The notes beneath the pieces were generated by a model. That model was not told the origin of the DNA and made no database searches. It saw nothing but the letters and a program-made list of their open reading frames with translations. A DNA stretch of 36,823 nucleotides, taken from Anaerolineales bacterium. Lineage in GTDB: Bacteria > Chloroflexota > Anaerolineae > Anaerolineales > DRMV01. The stretch is from positions 1 to 36,823 of the forward strand of contig JALWJZ010000096.1 of NCBI GenBank assembly GCA_026996855.1, in the 5' to 3' direction. Positions 34,887 through 36,823 of the stretch are shown here, piece after piece (positions within the stretch are counted from its first letter, which is position 1; each line of letters begins with the position of its first letter). Position numbers and translations under genes: made by a program.

Positions 34887-35015
34887 GTCAGCAAGTCAGG
34901 AGTCAGCAGTCAGGCGTCAGCAGTTAGTCGTCAGCCGACAGCAGAACTGACCACTGTTCACTGACCACTGTTCACTGGCCACTCATCACTGACCACTGAC
35001 CACTCACCACTCCCC
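34887..35015 (+). repeat. Heptamer repeat array with polarity switch between groES and groEL
   Basis: The first half (34887-34943) consists of eight 7-base units of the form GTCAGNN (GTCAGCA, GTCAGGA, GTCAGGC and variants), with one extra base after the first. The second half (34946-35015) is five 14-base units. Two are identical ACTGACCACTGTTC, followed by ACTGGCCACTCATC, ACTGACCACTGACC and ACTCACCACTCCCC. The second half is the reverse-complement type of the first (GTCAG versus CTGAC), so the transcript could fold into an extended hairpin. It ends at the groEL Shine-Dalgarno AAGGAGG. Confidence 0.88.
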
Positions 35016-35029
35016 AAGGAGGTGAAACC

Positions 35030-36661
<1,632 letters not shown>

Positions 36662-36683
36662 GCCGTAAATTCGGCCTAAAGGT

Positions 36684-36712
36684 CCCCGCCCTTCCCGGCG
36701 GGGGTCTTGTTT
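36684..36712 (+). terminator. First terminator after groEL
   Basis: CCCCGCC (36684-36690) and GGCGGGG (36697-36703) form a 7-bp stem with a 6-base loop, followed by GTCTTGTTTT. The T-run is interrupted, so termination may be incomplete; a second terminator follows at once. Confidence 0.75.
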
Positions 36713-36713
36713 T

Positions 36714-36742
36714 GATGGGGCGGTTTTGCCGCCCCATCTTTT
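36714..36742 (+). terminator. Second terminator after groEL
   Basis: GATGGGGCGG (36714-36723) and CCGCCCCATC (36729-36738) form a perfect 10-bp stem with a 5-base loop, followed by TTTT. Together with the first it should end the groESL transcript. Confidence 0.88.
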
Positions 36743-36757
36743 CATCTTTACACCACT

Positions 36758-36823
36758 CCGCCGCCTGAGTTTTGAGCCGTAGCGTCGATGTGGCCTCCAA
36801 GGTCCCCGCCCTTCCCGGCGGGG
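36758..36823 (+). repeat. Partial duplicate of the groEL 3' end and its first terminator
   Basis: CCGCCGCCTGAGTTTTGAGCCGTA at 36758 copies the groEL end at 36644 with two changes; both encode Pro-Pro-Pro-Glu-Phe-stop in that frame. After a diverged segment, AAGGTCCCCGCCC and its hairpin partner recur exactly and run to the window edge. The copy has no visible groEL body before it. Confidence 0.85.

Noticed and set aside
34887-35015. CRISPR array between groES and groEL
   Set aside because: Units are 7 or 14 bases without unique spacers, and no cas gene is in the window.

Overview
The window looks like a chromosomal segment of a GC-rich bacterium, most probably an Anaerolineae-type Chloroflexota and possibly thermophilic. 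This is an inference from the Thr/Pro-rich low-complexity lipoprotein, the many STAND-like NTPases, a CIRCE-controlled groESL, and two complete amino-acid ABC importers. No rRNA or species marker is present, so the assignment is tentative.

Layout. 1-2.4 kb (minus): the N-terminal part of smc, cut by the window edge and absent from the ORF track, then rpmB. 2.4-7.5 kb (plus): a polar/general amino-acid ABC importer (aapJ-Q-M-P type) behind a near-consensus promoter, with a terminator between the binding protein and the permeases. 7.8-9.3 kb: a Thr/Pro-rich lipoprotein. 9.3-16.5 kb (minus): dnaK, tRNA-Lys(CTT), and a branched-chain amino-acid importer in the order livK-H-M-G-F. 16.8-18.2 kb: an M20 peptidase, which with the two importers suggests a peptide- and amino-acid-scavenging lifestyle. 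18.2-20.7 kb (minus): an AI-2E-family transporter, a 61-aa protein and a pseudo-receiver-like protein. 20.7-23.6 kb: an exonuclease-helicase of the DinG family.

23.6-33.0 kb is the accessory part. It holds five unnamed genes on one strand: a two-TM membrane protein with a large soluble domain (A); a P-loop protein with Arg in place of the Walker A Lys, fused to an OmpR-type winged helix (B); a paralogous ATPase with an intact P-loop (C); another NTPase (D); and a 1040-residue STAND-like NTPase with a helical-repeat tail (E). Base composition alternates between genes, suggesting assembly from different sources. B's N-terminal domain is visibly homologous to C's. I infer a membrane-linked, NTPase-based signalling or regulatory module. 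This is the best candidate in the window for an undescribed system; its function is unknown.

33.0-34.5 kb holds a radical SAM/SPASM enzyme with a confusing 5' end. 34.5-36.8 kb is groES-groEL behind a sigma-70-type promoter and a perfect CIRCE operator. The two genes are separated by an array of heptamer repeats that changes polarity halfway. After groEL come two terminators and then a partial second copy of the groEL tail plus first terminator.
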